Source: Vibrio sp. S17_S38
GTDB taxonomy: Bacteria > Pseudomonadota > Gammaproteobacteria > Enterobacterales > Vibrionaceae
Length of the DNA stretch: 64,000 nt
Assembly: GCF_014694375.1 (NCBI RefSeq)
Contig: NZ_JAAUWW010000004.1
Coordinates: 124,001-188,000, forward strand
Reading direction: 5' to 3'
Shown here: in pieces, positions 35,945 through 44,835 of the stretch
How the letters are laid out: each line of letters starts with the position of its first letter
How positions within the stretch are numbered: the first letter of the stretch is position 1
Notes under the pieces: generated by a model
What the model was told of the DNA's origin: nothing
Databases searched by the model: none
What the model saw: only the letters and a program-made list of their open reading frames with translations
Position numbers and translations under genes: made by a program

Positions 35945-37705
35945 ATGAACTACGATTATCTAGTAATAGCTGGTTACTTTGCCTTAATGGTAATGATCAG
36001 TGTTCTCTTTAAAAAAATGGCCAGCAACAGCACCAGCGACTATTTCCGAGGGGGCGGTAAAATGCTCTGGTGGATGGTAGGTGCAACAGCCTTTATGACT
36101 CAATTTTCTGCATGGACTTTCACTGGTGCAGCTGGTAAAGCCTTTACTGATGGTTTTGCAATTCTTTTTGTATTCTTCGGCAATATGCTCGCTTATGTGT
36201 TCGCTTATTTCTATTTTGCACGTCGCTTCCGCCAAATGCGTGTGGATACGCCAACAGAAGCAGTCGGTCGTCGTTTCGGCTCTGTGAACGAACAATTCTT
36301 TACTTGGGTAATCATTCCATTAAGCGTGATTAACGCTGGCGTATGGTTAAACGGTTTAGGTGTGTTTGCTTCTGCGGTATTTGATGCTGACATCATTACC
36401 ACTATTTACGTAACAGGCGCAGCAGTATTAGCTATCTCGCTAATCAGTGGTGCATGGGGCGTTGTGGCTTCTGACTTTATACAAACACTTGTGGTTGCGG
36501 TGATCTCAATTGCATGTGCGGTTGTCGCTATCTTTGTGGTTGGCGGACCAAGTGAAATCGTAACTGAATTTCCTGGCGGTTTCTTTATTGGCCCTGACAT
36601 GAACTACCCTATGTTACTTGTCGGTTCATGCTTGTTCTTCCTTGTGAAGCAACTTCAAAGTATCAACAACATGCAAGAATCTTATCGTTTCCTTAACGCA
36701 AAAGATTCTAAAAATGCCAGCAAAGCGGCATTAATGGCGCTTGGTATGATGTTCTTCGGTGCCATTGTTTGGTTCATCCCACCTTGGGCAACCGCAATCC
36801 TATACCCAGATGCAGCTGCCGCTTATCCAAACCTTGGTGCGAAAGCTGCCGATGCCGTTTACCTTGTATTCGCTCGCGAAGTCATGCCAATTGGTACCGT
36901 TGGTCTATTAATGGCTGGTTTGTTTGCAGCAACGATGTCTTCTATGGATTCAGCTTTAAACCGTAACTCTGGGATCTTTGTTCGTAGCTTCTGGGCAACC
37001 GTGGTTCGCAAAGGTAAAGCTACAGACAAAGAATTACTTCGTGCAGGTCAAGTTGCTTGTCTTGTTAACGGTATCTTAGTTATTTTGATGGCTCAGTTCT
37101 TCAACTCATTGAAGCACCTAAGCTTGTTCGATCTAATGATGCAAGTCGCGACATTGCTACAATCACCAATCTTAGTACCACTATTCCTAGGTATCATTAT
37201 CCGTAAAACGCCAAAATGGGCACCTTGGGTAACGGTTATTGTTGGTATGCTTGTATCTTACTTAGTGGTAACTGTTTTCACACCAAACTTCGTTGCAAGC
37301 TGGTTCGGTATCGATTCATTAACGGGTCGTGAGACATCTGACTTCCGTACTATGATTACCATTGCGGCTCACTTATTCATCACGGCTGGTTTCTTCTGTG
37401 CCACAACGTTGTTCTATAAAGAAGAAAATGATGTGAACATCGAAAACACCAAAGCATTCTTTGAAGATGTGGATACCGAGTGTGTAGCAGAAGAAGGCCA
37501 AGATGAAATCGATCGCATGCAACGTCATAAGCTAGGCTCTCTTGTGAACTACATGGGCTACGGTTTAACAGCAATGGTCTTAATTCCAAACCCATTATGG
37601 GGACGAGGATTGTTCTTAGCATGTGCAGTATCCATCTTAATCATTGGTTATTTATTAAAGAAAAGTGCCAAGGCGGATAACCCATCACTTGCCACAAATA
37701 ATTAG
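35945..37705 (+). CDS. Sodium:solute symporter (SSS family) of the pectin locus
   Basis: About 586 residues with 13-14 hydrophobic segments and SSS traits (NSTSDYFRGGGKMLWWMVGATAFMTQFSAWTFTGAAGKAF, MAGLFAATMSSMDSALNRNSGIF). It should import an oligogalacturonide, galacturonate or unsaturated monomer with Na+. The start at 35945 is chosen because AGGATGGA lies eight bases upstream; the ORF can begin at 35936. It precedes ogl and has a KdgR-like site ahead. Resembles the Toa-type symporters of alginate-using vibrios, but I cannot fix the substrate. Confidence 0.88.
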   Translation: MNYDYLVIAGYFALMVMISVLFKKMASNSTSDYFRGGGKMLWWMVGATAFMTQFSAWTFTGAAGKAFTDGFAILFVFFGNMLAYVFAYFYFARRFRQMRVDTPTEAVGRRFGSVNEQFFTWVIIPLSVINAGVWLNGLGVFASAVFDADIITTIYVTGAAVLAISLISGAWGVVASDFIQTLVVAVISIACAVVAIFVVGGPSEIVTEFPGGFFIGPDMNYPMLLVGSCLFFLVKQLQSINNMQESYRFLNAKDSKNASKAALMALGMMFFGAIVWFIPPWATAILYPDAAAAYPNLGAKAADAVYLVFAREVMPIGTVGLLMAGLFAATMSSMDSALNRNSGIFVRSFWATVVRKGKATDKELLRAGQVACLVNGILVILMAQFFNSLKHLSLFDLMMQVATLLQSPILVPLFLGIIIRKTPKWAPWVTVIVGMLVSYLVVTVFTPNFVASWFGIDSLTGRETSDFRTMITIAAHLFITAGFFCATTLFYKEENDVNIENTKAFFEDVDTECVAEEGQDEIDRMQRHKLGSLVNYMGYGLTAMVLIPNPLWGRGLFLACAVSILIIGYLLKKSAKADNPSLATNN

Positions 37706-37755
37706 ATAACTAAGTAATAAATAGCGAAACAACATAATAGTTAATTTACCAATTA

Positions 37756-37781
37756 GCAGCCAACATTCTTACGTTGGCTGC
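37756..37781 (+). other. Hairpin in the ogl leader
   Basis: A perfect 9-bp stem GCAGCCAAC/GTTGGCTGC lies between the symporter and ogl, 20 bases before the start codon. There is no T-run, so it is not a normal terminator; it may stabilise or modulate the transcript between the two genes. Confidence 0.5.
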
Positions 37782-37801
37782 TCCATTTCGGAGCATTTCT
37801 C

Positions 37802-38983
37802 ATGGCTAAAGGCAACATTATCGATTTAGAGTACGAAACCTTTATCGACTCAGATACTAACAATAAGGTGACACGTTTAACCCCAACGGACGTGATTTGT
37901 CACCGTAACTATTTCTATCAAAAATGCTTTACCACTGATGGAAGTAAATTATTGTTTGCTGGTGATTTTGATACCTCATCTGGTCAAGCAAACCGTAATT
38001 ACTATTTGCTTGATATCAAAACGAAACAAGCTACACAGCTAACCGAAGGCAAAGGCGATAACACTTTTGGTGGTTTTATCTCAACCGATGATCAATCCTT
38101 CTTCTATGTGAAAAATGAATTAAATCTGATGAAAGTTGATTTAAACACATTAGAGGAAACCATTATTTACACGGTTGATGAAGAATGGAAAGGTTACGGT
38201 ACTTGGGTTGCCAACTCAGATTGTACTAAATTAGTAGGCATTGAAATCAAAAAAAGCTGCTACCAACCACTGACTTCTTGGGAAAAATTCGCCGAGTTCT
38301 ATCACACCAATCCAACGTGTCGCTTAATTAAAGTCGATATTCAAACCGGTGCATTAGATGTTGTTCATCAAGAAGATGCATGGCTTGGTCACCCTATTTT
38401 CCGCCCATTTGATGATAACACCATCGGTTTTTGTCACGAAGGTCCACACGATTTAGTCGATTCACGCATGTGGCTTGTCAATGAAGATGGCAGCAATGTA
38501 AGAACCATTAAAACGCATGCAAAAGGCGAATCTTGTACTCACGAATTCTGGATCCCAGATGGTAGCGCGATGGCCTATGTGTCTTACTTTAAAGGTCAAA
38601 CCGAACGTGTTATCTACAAAGCGAATCCAGAAACACTGGAAAATGAAGAAGTGATGATCATGCCACAATGCTCCCACCTAATGAGTAACTACGATGGTTC
38701 TTTGATGGTTGGCGATGGCAGTGATGCCCCTGTCGATGTAGCAGACAGCGAAGGGTACGATATTGAAAATGACCCATTCCTATACATTCTAAACACGAAA
38801 AAGAAAAGCTATGCCAAGCTTGCCAAACACAGCACTTCTTGGGATGTATTAGCTGGTGACCGTCAAATTACCCACCCTCACCCATCATTTACACCGGGTG
38901 ATACTGGCGTATTATTTACCAGTGATTTTGAAGGTGTTCCAGCGATTTACATTGCTGAGATCCCAGAAAAATTACGCGGTTAA
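37802..38983 (+). CDS. ogl: Oligogalacturonate lyase (PL22)
   Basis: A 393-residue beta-propeller lyase, the length of Dickeya Ogl (about 388). Family motifs are clear: LTPTDVICHRNYFYQKCFT, GKGDNTFGGF, EDAWLGHPIFRPF, GFCHEGPHDLVDSRMW and THEFWIPDGSAMAYVSY. It cleaves unsaturated digalacturonate and short oligomers into 4,5-unsaturated monomer in the cytoplasm. No signal peptide. Follows the symporter gene by about 100 bases, with a hairpin between, and is closed by a terminator at 39010-39056. Confidence 0.93.
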   Translation: MAKGNIIDLEYETFIDSDTNNKVTRLTPTDVICHRNYFYQKCFTTDGSKLLFAGDFDTSSGQANRNYYLLDIKTKQATQLTEGKGDNTFGGFISTDDQSFFYVKNELNLMKVDLNTLEETIIYTVDEEWKGYGTWVANSDCTKLVGIEIKKSCYQPLTSWEKFAEFYHTNPTCRLIKVDIQTGALDVVHQEDAWLGHPIFRPFDDNTIGFCHEGPHDLVDSRMWLVNEDGSNVRTIKTHAKGESCTHEFWIPDGSAMAYVSYFKGQTERVIYKANPETLENEEVMIMPQCSHLMSNYDGSLMVGDGSDAPVDVADSEGYDIENDPFLYILNTKKKSYAKLAKHSTSWDVLAGDRQITHPHPSFTPGDTGVLFTSDFEGVPAIYIAEIPEKLRG

Positions 38984-39009
38984 TTTTCAGCTGCATTATT
39001 AAAAAAATT

Positions 39010-39056
39010 AAGCCTTATTTACTTTAAACATAATCGTTGAGTAAATGAGGCTTTTT
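39010..39056 (+). terminator. Terminator after ogl
   Basis: A long stem AAGCCTTATTTACT (39010-39023) with AGTAAATGAGGCTT (39040-39053), one mismatch, then Ts. Confidence 0.82.
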
Positions 39057-39115
39057 CATTTGAGATAAGGATGTTCTCAACTTGAAATATCAGACAAAAT
39101 ATAAGGACATGCTCC

Positions 39116-40321
39116 ATGACCCCGATTAAAAATATACTTTTTATCTCACTGCTCTCGCACGCTTCCCTCAGTTATGCTAATACCATAAAGCCAGTCGAAA
39201 ATACCGCACCTGCTGGTAAAAGTTATCAAACTCAAGCCATTGACTCTCCAGATCGCAGTTTTCCTTTATTTTATAAGCAACTCAAAGATCGTATGACGTT
39301 TCCTTTCGGCTGGAAAGATGACACCAAAGATCCGAAGATATGGAAAGCTCAAGGGTTAATGAAAGCACGGGAATTCAGCCTACCTTATGCTGATAACACT
39401 CCTTTTAATCCGGTCGTGATTGATGAAATAGATCGCGGCAGTTACACAGCGCAAAAAGTCGTATTCAATATCGATCAAGAAAGCCGTGTGATGGCGTTAA
39501 TGTTAATTCCAAAAGGAAAAGGCCCATTTCCCGCAGCTCTATTTTTACACGATCACGGCAGTAAATTTGATATTGGAAAGGAAAAATTTGTTCAAACATG
39601 GAATAACGATGCACGATTAACCTCATCACAAGCATGGAGTGAAAAGTTCTTTTCTGGTCGCTTCCCTGGTGATGAATTAGCCAAGCGTGGCTATGTCGTT
39701 TTATCCATTGATGCACTCGGTTGGGGAGATCGTTCTGTCCCCGGCTTTAAAATGGAATCACAACAAGCATTAGCCGCTAACCTATTCAATCTAGGTACTT
39801 CATTTGCCGGCATCATTGCACTCGATGATGTACGTGCGTCTGAATTTTTAGCAAGCCAGCCTCAAGTAGACAAGGAAAAAGTCGCCGCAGTTGGGTTTTC
39901 GATGGGGGCATTCCGAGCTTGGCAAGTCACTGCACTTTCTGATGCCATTACCGCAGGAATTGCTGATTGCTGGATGGGTACGATGAAAGGCTTAATGGTT
40001 CAGGGAAATAATCAGCTAAAAGGATACTCTGCCTTTAGCATGCTGCACCCTGAACAAGGTAAATATATGGATTATCCTGATGTAGCAGCCTTGAGTGCGC
40101 CCAAACCTTTACTGGTTTACGCTGGCGGGAAAGATAGTCTGTTCCCAATTGATTCAGTTAATGAGGCTTTTGCTAAAATGCACCAAGTATGGAATGCAAA
40201 TTATGCAGGAGACAAGCTCACGACTAAAATCTGGCCGGATAAAGGACATACCTTTACTAAAGACATGCAAGAGTCCGCTTTCAATTGGTTGGATGATCAA
40301 TTTAAACGGAATAAAGATTAA
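39116..40321 (+). CDS. Exported alpha/beta-hydrolase, probable acetyl esterase of the pectin locus
   Basis: A 401-residue protein with a signal peptide (MTPIKNILFISLLSHASLSYA) and an alpha/beta-hydrolase fold: oxyanion LFLHDHGSKFD, nucleophile elbow GFSMG, acid in GGKDSLFP, and His in KGHTF. The long N-terminal region (FPFGWKD, QGLMKAREFSLPY) resembles the 'dienelactone hydrolase' group that includes acetyl-xylan and pectin-type esterases. Its location between ogl and the other pectin enzymes suggests it removes acetyl groups from pectin or oligomers in the periplasm. Family is firm; substrate is inferred. Confidence 0.78.
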   Translation: MTPIKNILFISLLSHASLSYANTIKPVENTAPAGKSYQTQAIDSPDRSFPLFYKQLKDRMTFPFGWKDDTKDPKIWKAQGLMKAREFSLPYADNTPFNPVVIDEIDRGSYTAQKVVFNIDQESRVMALMLIPKGKGPFPAALFLHDHGSKFDIGKEKFVQTWNNDARLTSSQAWSEKFFSGRFPGDELAKRGYVVLSIDALGWGDRSVPGFKMESQQALAANLFNLGTSFAGIIALDDVRASEFLASQPQVDKEKVAAVGFSMGAFRAWQVTALSDAITAGIADCWMGTMKGLMVQGNNQLKGYSAFSMLHPEQGKYMDYPDVAALSAPKPLLVYAGGKDSLFPIDSVNEAFAKMHQVWNANYAGDKLTTKIWPDKGHTFTKDMQESAFNWLDDQFKRNKD

Positions 40322-40337
40322 ATACACAATACTGCTC

Positions 40338-40376
40338 CCACTGAAACCAAATCAATCTATTTAGTTTCAGTGGGGT
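40338..40376. terminator. Shared terminator of the convergent esterase and MATE genes
   Basis: An 11-bp perfect stem CCCACTGAAAC with GTTTCAGTGGG around an AT-rich loop. It lies midway between the two stop codons. Confidence 0.75.
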
Positions 40377-40381
40377 AAAAC

Positions 40382-41785
40382 TTAACCAACCCGCGTCGAG
40401 TAGAACTTCTTCAGCCATGTCATTTTAATCAAGCGAGAATAGTAAATGCCGCCTCGAACGAGCCAGTCAACATACATACCGATCCAAACGCCATACACGC
40501 CAAATCCCAAAACAATACCCAGCACGTAACCGCAGCAAATACGGCAGCCCCACATACTAAAAATGGCCGTCCACATGGTCGATTTTACATCTTTTGCGCC
40601 TTTAAATGCGGCAGGTAAAACAAAAGAAGCAGCCCAGAAAGGCATCATAATTGCGTTCAAATAAAACAGCTTCACGACCACACTGCTCACTTCTGGATCG
40701 GTCGTGTAAAACGCAATCACAGGATGAATAAAAGGGAGTAATAGTAATGTGGAAATAATCAGTAAAATCGTGGCAGCCCAGAAGATTAATTTCAACTCTT
40801 GATAGGCCATTTTAGGTTTATTTTGCCCTAGCCGTTTCGCCACTAATACCGTTCCTGCCATACCTAAAGTATTACCGGGAATATTAATCAGTAAGATAAT
40901 AGAGAAGGCGATGACGTTACCGGCCATAGCAACCGTCCCCATTCCTGCCACCATTAACATAGTGATTAATTTACCAATGTTAAACATTAACGATTCAATA
41001 CTTGATGGGATCCCGATGCCTAAAATATCTTTTAATATTGCGCGGCTAAAAGGTGAAAAATAACTTTTAAATGGGATCGGTAAACGATCGTTTTTAGCCA
41101 AGTATACTAAGATAATGATCGCCCCCACCCAGCGAGCACAAGAGACACCTAACCCCGCACCTAATAAACCTAAACCATCCCAACCAGCAAAGCCATAGAT
41201 AAGTGGATAACTGAAAATGATATTAAGAATATTGATAAGGATGTTCACTCGCATTGGCAAACGACTATTTCCTACTGCGCGTAACACTCCACTGCCAGCA
41301 AGCATAATGGCAAGAGCAGGATAACTGAGTGCTATGGATGTAAGGTAGATTTCCGCAAGTTGGATAACATCTTGATCGGCGCCAACGGCAATCATCCCTA
41401 AAATCGATTGACCGAAGAGCAGAATCGCCACTAAAAAAAGAGTCGAAATCAACATATTCAAGCTTAACGTTTGTCTTGCTTGTTCAATCGCTTGTGGTTT
41501 GTTTCTGCGCCCATAAGATTGGGCGACCAATACCGCACCACCTAATTCTATTGCGGCTAGTACCGAATAAATAATATAGGTCATGCTGTCACTGACACCA
41601 ATCGCGGCGGTTTGAGATTGTCCTAAACGGCTCACCAAAATCGTGCTCACTATCCCCATGAGCACCACGCCAAGTAATTCGATAAAAATAGGCCAAGAGA
41701 ACGGCAATACCTCTTTACGAAGCAAAACCCAATGGCGCTTTCTAATATGACAAAATGGCCATCGGGTTGACAGTGTACTTAGCAT
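40382..41785 (-). CDS. MATE-family efflux transporter
   Basis: A 467-residue membrane protein with twelve hydrophobic segments in two repeats, typical of the MATE (NorM-type) family: EVLPFSWPIFIELLGVVLMGIVSTILVSRLG, AIGVSDSMTYIIYSVLAAIELGGAVLVAQSYG, MAGTVLVAKRLGQ. Such proteins export cationic compounds using H+ or Na+. The start codon overlaps the stop of the PL2 lyase gene in TAATG, so it is translated as part of the pectin unit. A transporter export role in pectin use is unexpected; its substrate is unknown. Confidence 0.87.
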   Translation of the reverse strand: MLSTLSTRWPFCHIRKRHWVLLRKEVLPFSWPIFIELLGVVLMGIVSTILVSRLGQSQTAAIGVSDSMTYIIYSVLAAIELGGAVLVAQSYGRRNKPQAIEQARQTLSLNMLISTLFLVAILLFGQSILGMIAVGADQDVIQLAEIYLTSIALSYPALAIMLAGSGVLRAVGNSRLPMRVNILINILNIIFSYPLIYGFAGWDGLGLLGAGLGVSCARWVGAIIILVYLAKNDRLPIPFKSYFSPFSRAILKDILGIGIPSSIESLMFNIGKLITMLMVAGMGTVAMAGNVIAFSIILLINIPGNTLGMAGTVLVAKRLGQNKPKMAYQELKLIFWAATILLIISTLLLLPFIHPVIAFYTTDPEVSSVVVKLFYLNAIMMPFWAASFVLPAAFKGAKDVKSTMWTAIFSMWGCRICCGYVLGIVLGFGVYGVWIGMYVDWLVRGGIYYSRLIKMTWLKKFYSTRVG

Positions 41786-43419
41786 TAGGCCTCTTCAATT
41801 AACGAATCATAAATAACATCGCGGTCGTAAACCGTCTTGATTTCACCATGCATATCTCTTTCTCCATGCAAGTATCCACCCGTTGAAATTTGCACGGCTA
41901 ATTGGTCATAACACCCTTTATAGGAAGCTTCTAATGCCAATAAAGCATACGGTGCTGGATCATCAATACGAGCAAATCTATGCAGGCTTGATTCCACAAA
42001 ATAACCACGGTGATAATGCGCTTGAACAATGTTATTAGCAATACAATCTGCAAGGGTTAACACCAATTCTTGCTGCGTTAGTTGATGTAAATCCAGTAAT
42101 GCAAAAACCAAGTATGGCGAGGCGATTTCTGTGAGTGGATTGATCTCGCTCAGTACTAAAGTTTCAGGATTGATCAGACCCAATTCAAAGCGAGCAAACA
42201 TGGTCGCCATTAACTGACGAAGCTCAAAATCATCACTCATAATACAAGCACGAATCAATGGTAAAAGATAAGCGGGGTCAGCTGCTTGACGCTTAAGTTC
42301 TGTGCCTTTTTCGCCATAATAACCATCGCGCTTAAAGATATAACCCGTCAGGTCATCACCATTATTCCACATTGGGATCATTTGATTATCAAAGGTATCC
42401 CAAGCATGAGCAAAGTAGGCTTTAATGCCTGCAATCGCACCTGTAGCCAGTTCTGGGTCATTCAGCTTTTTCGCACACAGTAAAATCGCCAGTGGATTAT
42501 CCACTACCACAGGCCAGCAATCACGAAACAAAGCATTCGCCTCTCTAGCCACTTCGCCAAATTCAGGACCAAATTGACGTTTCGCCCGATCGCCAAACCA
42601 AGAATAAGTCAACTTATCATCTTCAGGGATTGGCTCTCGTTGCTTCGGCGAAGAGAACTGATAAACCGGCATGCCTGTTTTCGGATTTCGAGCAAGTACA
42701 AACTGCTGATACAAATGTTTCGCCCACGTTGCGGCATGTTGATCATCGGTATATTGCGAATAATGGCAAGCCGCATAAATTAAATCAGTGGCCGCATTTA
42801 CAAACGTCAGTCCCACCGTCTCGGGCAATTCCGGCCATTTGTTAGGATCCACAACAGGCTCTGGTTGATAATGGGCAAATACATTATTAATCGGTTTCTG
42901 TCCGTATTGTCCATGACGGCTGAGATCCAGCTTTTGCCAATCCAACACATGTGATGCCCAAAAACCATGTAAAAAATCTTCAGTCTTTTTTGCATTGACT
43001 TGGTGAAGAAAATCATAAAAAGGAAAATGATGCTTTAATTCATGCACTCGCTCTTTACTGGCAGGACCTTCAATTTCACCAGTTTGTTGGTTAATAAATC
43101 TATGCCCACCCCAATGAAATAACCCACTCGCGCTATCGCAATAATTATCCAAAAAGTAATGAGTTACTTGCTCTGCCGTTTGTTGCCATTTTTCATTTCC
43201 GGTCACTTGTGTCATGCCACATAAACCACGCAGGAAGTTTTGCTGGCTGGCAAAATTACTCATGATCGCAGTACTGCCGTCAGGATACGTCCAATACACA
43301 GGTTTATCGGTTAACGTATCCAAACCATCGGCGAGTAATGGTGTATTAGGATTTAGCGCATGAATCAGAACGTGTTGATAATAATCATTTAATAACGGGA
43401 GAAAAGATTGACGTTGCAT
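41785..43419 (-). CDS. pelW: Exopolygalacturonate lyase, PL2 (PelW-like)
   Basis: A 544-residue enzyme with no signal peptide, the length of the cytoplasmic PelW of Dickeya (about 543). It belongs to polysaccharide lyase family 2 with an (alpha/alpha)-barrel: FHWGGHRFINQQTG, HELKHHFPFYDFLHQV, FWASHVLDWQKLDLSRHG, YSWFGDRAKRQFGPEFG, and MIPMWNNGDDLTGY. PL2 exo-lyases remove unsaturated digalacturonate from the oligomer end in the cytoplasm, after uptake. It lies just downstream of the leaderless methylesterase and is coupled to the MATE gene. Confidence 0.88.
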   Translation of the reverse strand: MQRQSFLPLLNDYYQHVLIHALNPNTPLLADGLDTLTDKPVYWTYPDGSTAIMSNFASQQNFLRGLCGMTQVTGNEKWQQTAEQVTHYFLDNYCDSASGLFHWGGHRFINQQTGEIEGPASKERVHELKHHFPFYDFLHQVNAKKTEDFLHGFWASHVLDWQKLDLSRHGQYGQKPINNVFAHYQPEPVVDPNKWPELPETVGLTFVNAATDLIYAACHYSQYTDDQHAATWAKHLYQQFVLARNPKTGMPVYQFSSPKQREPIPEDDKLTYSWFGDRAKRQFGPEFGEVAREANALFRDCWPVVVDNPLAILLCAKKLNDPELATGAIAGIKAYFAHAWDTFDNQMIPMWNNGDDLTGYIFKRDGYYGEKGTELKRQAADPAYLLPLIRACIMSDDFELRQLMATMFARFELGLINPETLVLSEINPLTEIASPYLVFALLDLHQLTQQELVLTLADCIANNIVQAHYHRGYFVESSLHRFARIDDPAPYALLALEASYKGCYDQLAVQISTGGYLHGERDMHGEIKTVYDRDVIYDSLIEEA

Positions 43420-43446
43420 AGAAAACTCCTGAAAAGTAGAAAAATA

Positions 43447-44556
43447 TTACCCAAAGCATCTGAGAGTGGGTAACCATTGTTGTAATGAAAATTGTGCTTG
43501 TTGCATTAATTGATCTGCCTTTTGTCTTGGCAAGGGGCTAAAAAAGGATAGAGATAAATTAGAATGAGTGAGAGCCATGTTTTGATATTCTTCAAAGCGT
43601 GCCGATTCAGGTTCAAACCACATCATTTCACCTGTTAGACTTTTCCCACTCATCCGATCCCAACCATAAATATGATCATCGATTTGGCACTCTAAAAAAG
43701 CACAATGCCCTATCGCATTAGGGTCAGCATATCGACCATCGTCAAATACAGTCGTAGGATGCCAAGGTCGCCCCAACGCATAACTAAGCTTTGGTACGCC
43801 TTCTTCTTTTAAAAGTCGACAATGATGAAAGATAAATCCCTGTGGTTGATTAATATCAGTGCTTGGCGCAGTCAAATAACCCCAGCGTTTATCCTTAGCT
43901 GGATTTAGGTGCTTGCGTGCCACAATATCGCATTCATGAAATAGCGCTTGCCCAGCACCAAAGATAAAATCAATGCTGCCACTCACCATACAATTATCGA
44001 AATAGCTACGGCCTGCACTCGCATACAAGGTGTCGTGATAACTAATAAGTTGTATATTTTCACAATGAATTTGATCAGCATTATGGCCCAATAATAAGGC
44101 AACCGATTGGGTATGTTTATATTGTTCGGGATCATCCACATCACGTTGTTGATTGGTGATGAAATCAAAATCATTACGTATAGTTAGATTCTTTATTTCA
44201 CAACATTTAGCATCAATATTGACAACGTTAGAGCCATAAGTGCCGGGAATGCTGCCATCTTGCACTATCATTTGATTGCACAAACTCATGCTAATAATAG
44301 TTTTTTCGGCATCTTCACCAATCAATTGCACGTTGTTATGTGTGAGATGTATGCGCTCATGGTAAAGCCCATTTTTGATCATAATTTGGTAGCAAGAATC
44401 CTTTAGATCATCTCCAGAAAGCGCATCTATTGCTTGTTGAATAGATTTGAAATCGCCCACGCTTTCTTCTTGAGAGACCACCCAAGTGATTTTCTTTTTA
44501 TTTAATCGACGCTTTTTATCTAGCAAAAAGTTCTTGTTCAGTGAAGGCACATCCAC
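43447..44556 (-). CDS. Pectin methylesterase (CE8), apparently cytoplasmic
   Basis: A 369-residue CE8 enzyme. The family motifs appear in order: QSVALLLG, YHDTLYA (usual YQDTL; here His replaces Gln), DFIFGAGQALFHECDI with the nucleophile Asp, and LGRPWHPTT with the Arg of the active site. There is no signal peptide or lipobox: the N-terminus is charged (LNKNFLLDKKRRLNKKK). It may remove methyl groups from imported oligomers, ahead of PL2 and Ogl. It lies after the togMNAB operon terminator and 27 bases before PL2. Related to the CE8 half of the fusion gene at 52857. Confidence 0.87.
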   Translation of the reverse strand: MDVPSLNKNFLLDKKRRLNKKKITWVVSQEESVGDFKSIQQAIDALSGDDLKDSCYQIMIKNGLYHERIHLTHNNVQLIGEDAEKTIISMSLCNQMIVQDGSIPGTYGSNVVNIDAKCCEIKNLTIRNDFDFITNQQRDVDDPEQYKHTQSVALLLGHNADQIHCENIQLISYHDTLYASAGRSYFDNCMVSGSIDFIFGAGQALFHECDIVARKHLNPAKDKRWGYLTAPSTDINQPQGFIFHHCRLLKEEGVPKLSYALGRPWHPTTVFDDGRYADPNAIGHCAFLECQIDDHIYGWDRMSGKSLTGEMMWFEPESARFEEYQNMALTHSNLSLSFFSPLPRQKADQLMQQAQFSLQQWLPTLRCFG

Positions 44557-44632
44557 TCTCCTTCATATCGATGATTAGTTAGTAAAACTTAATTACTGCG
44601 CTTAATCGTTCAAATGGGTAAAAACAAAAAAG

Positions 44633-44665
44633 CACCCTACCTTGACGATTACACAAGATAGGGTG
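44633..44665 (-). terminator. Terminator after togMNAB
   Basis: On the minus strand a 12-bp imperfect stem (CACCCTATCTTG with CAAGGTAGGGTG, loop TGTAATCGT) is followed by CTTTTTTGTTTT. It separates togB from the methylesterase gene, so the latter must have its own promoter or depend on read-through. Confidence 0.88.
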
Positions 44666-44676
44666 AAAGGCAGTGT

Positions 44677-44835
44677 GCTAGAAACGAATCTTCTATAGGA
44701 TCTAAGCTTCGATAAAACTATGCTGCGATACACTTAGTTGAAGCTTGTTTCTAGATTATTAATGTTACTAGCGCTTGAGCTTACTAAGATCCTAGTATTA
44801 CTAAGCCCTTAATATTACTAGGTTCTTAATATTAT
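44677..44835. repeat. Inverted repeat and short direct repeats downstream of togB
   Basis: CTAGAAAC-GAATCTTC at 44677-44692 is inverted with GAAGCTTGTTTCTAG at about 44740-44754. Next, AT-rich copies of (T)TAATATTACTAG recur at roughly 44757, 44797, 44809 and 44825, partly overlapping the 3' end of togB. The function is unknown; it could be a recombination scar or a degenerate tandem repeat. Confidence 0.5.
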
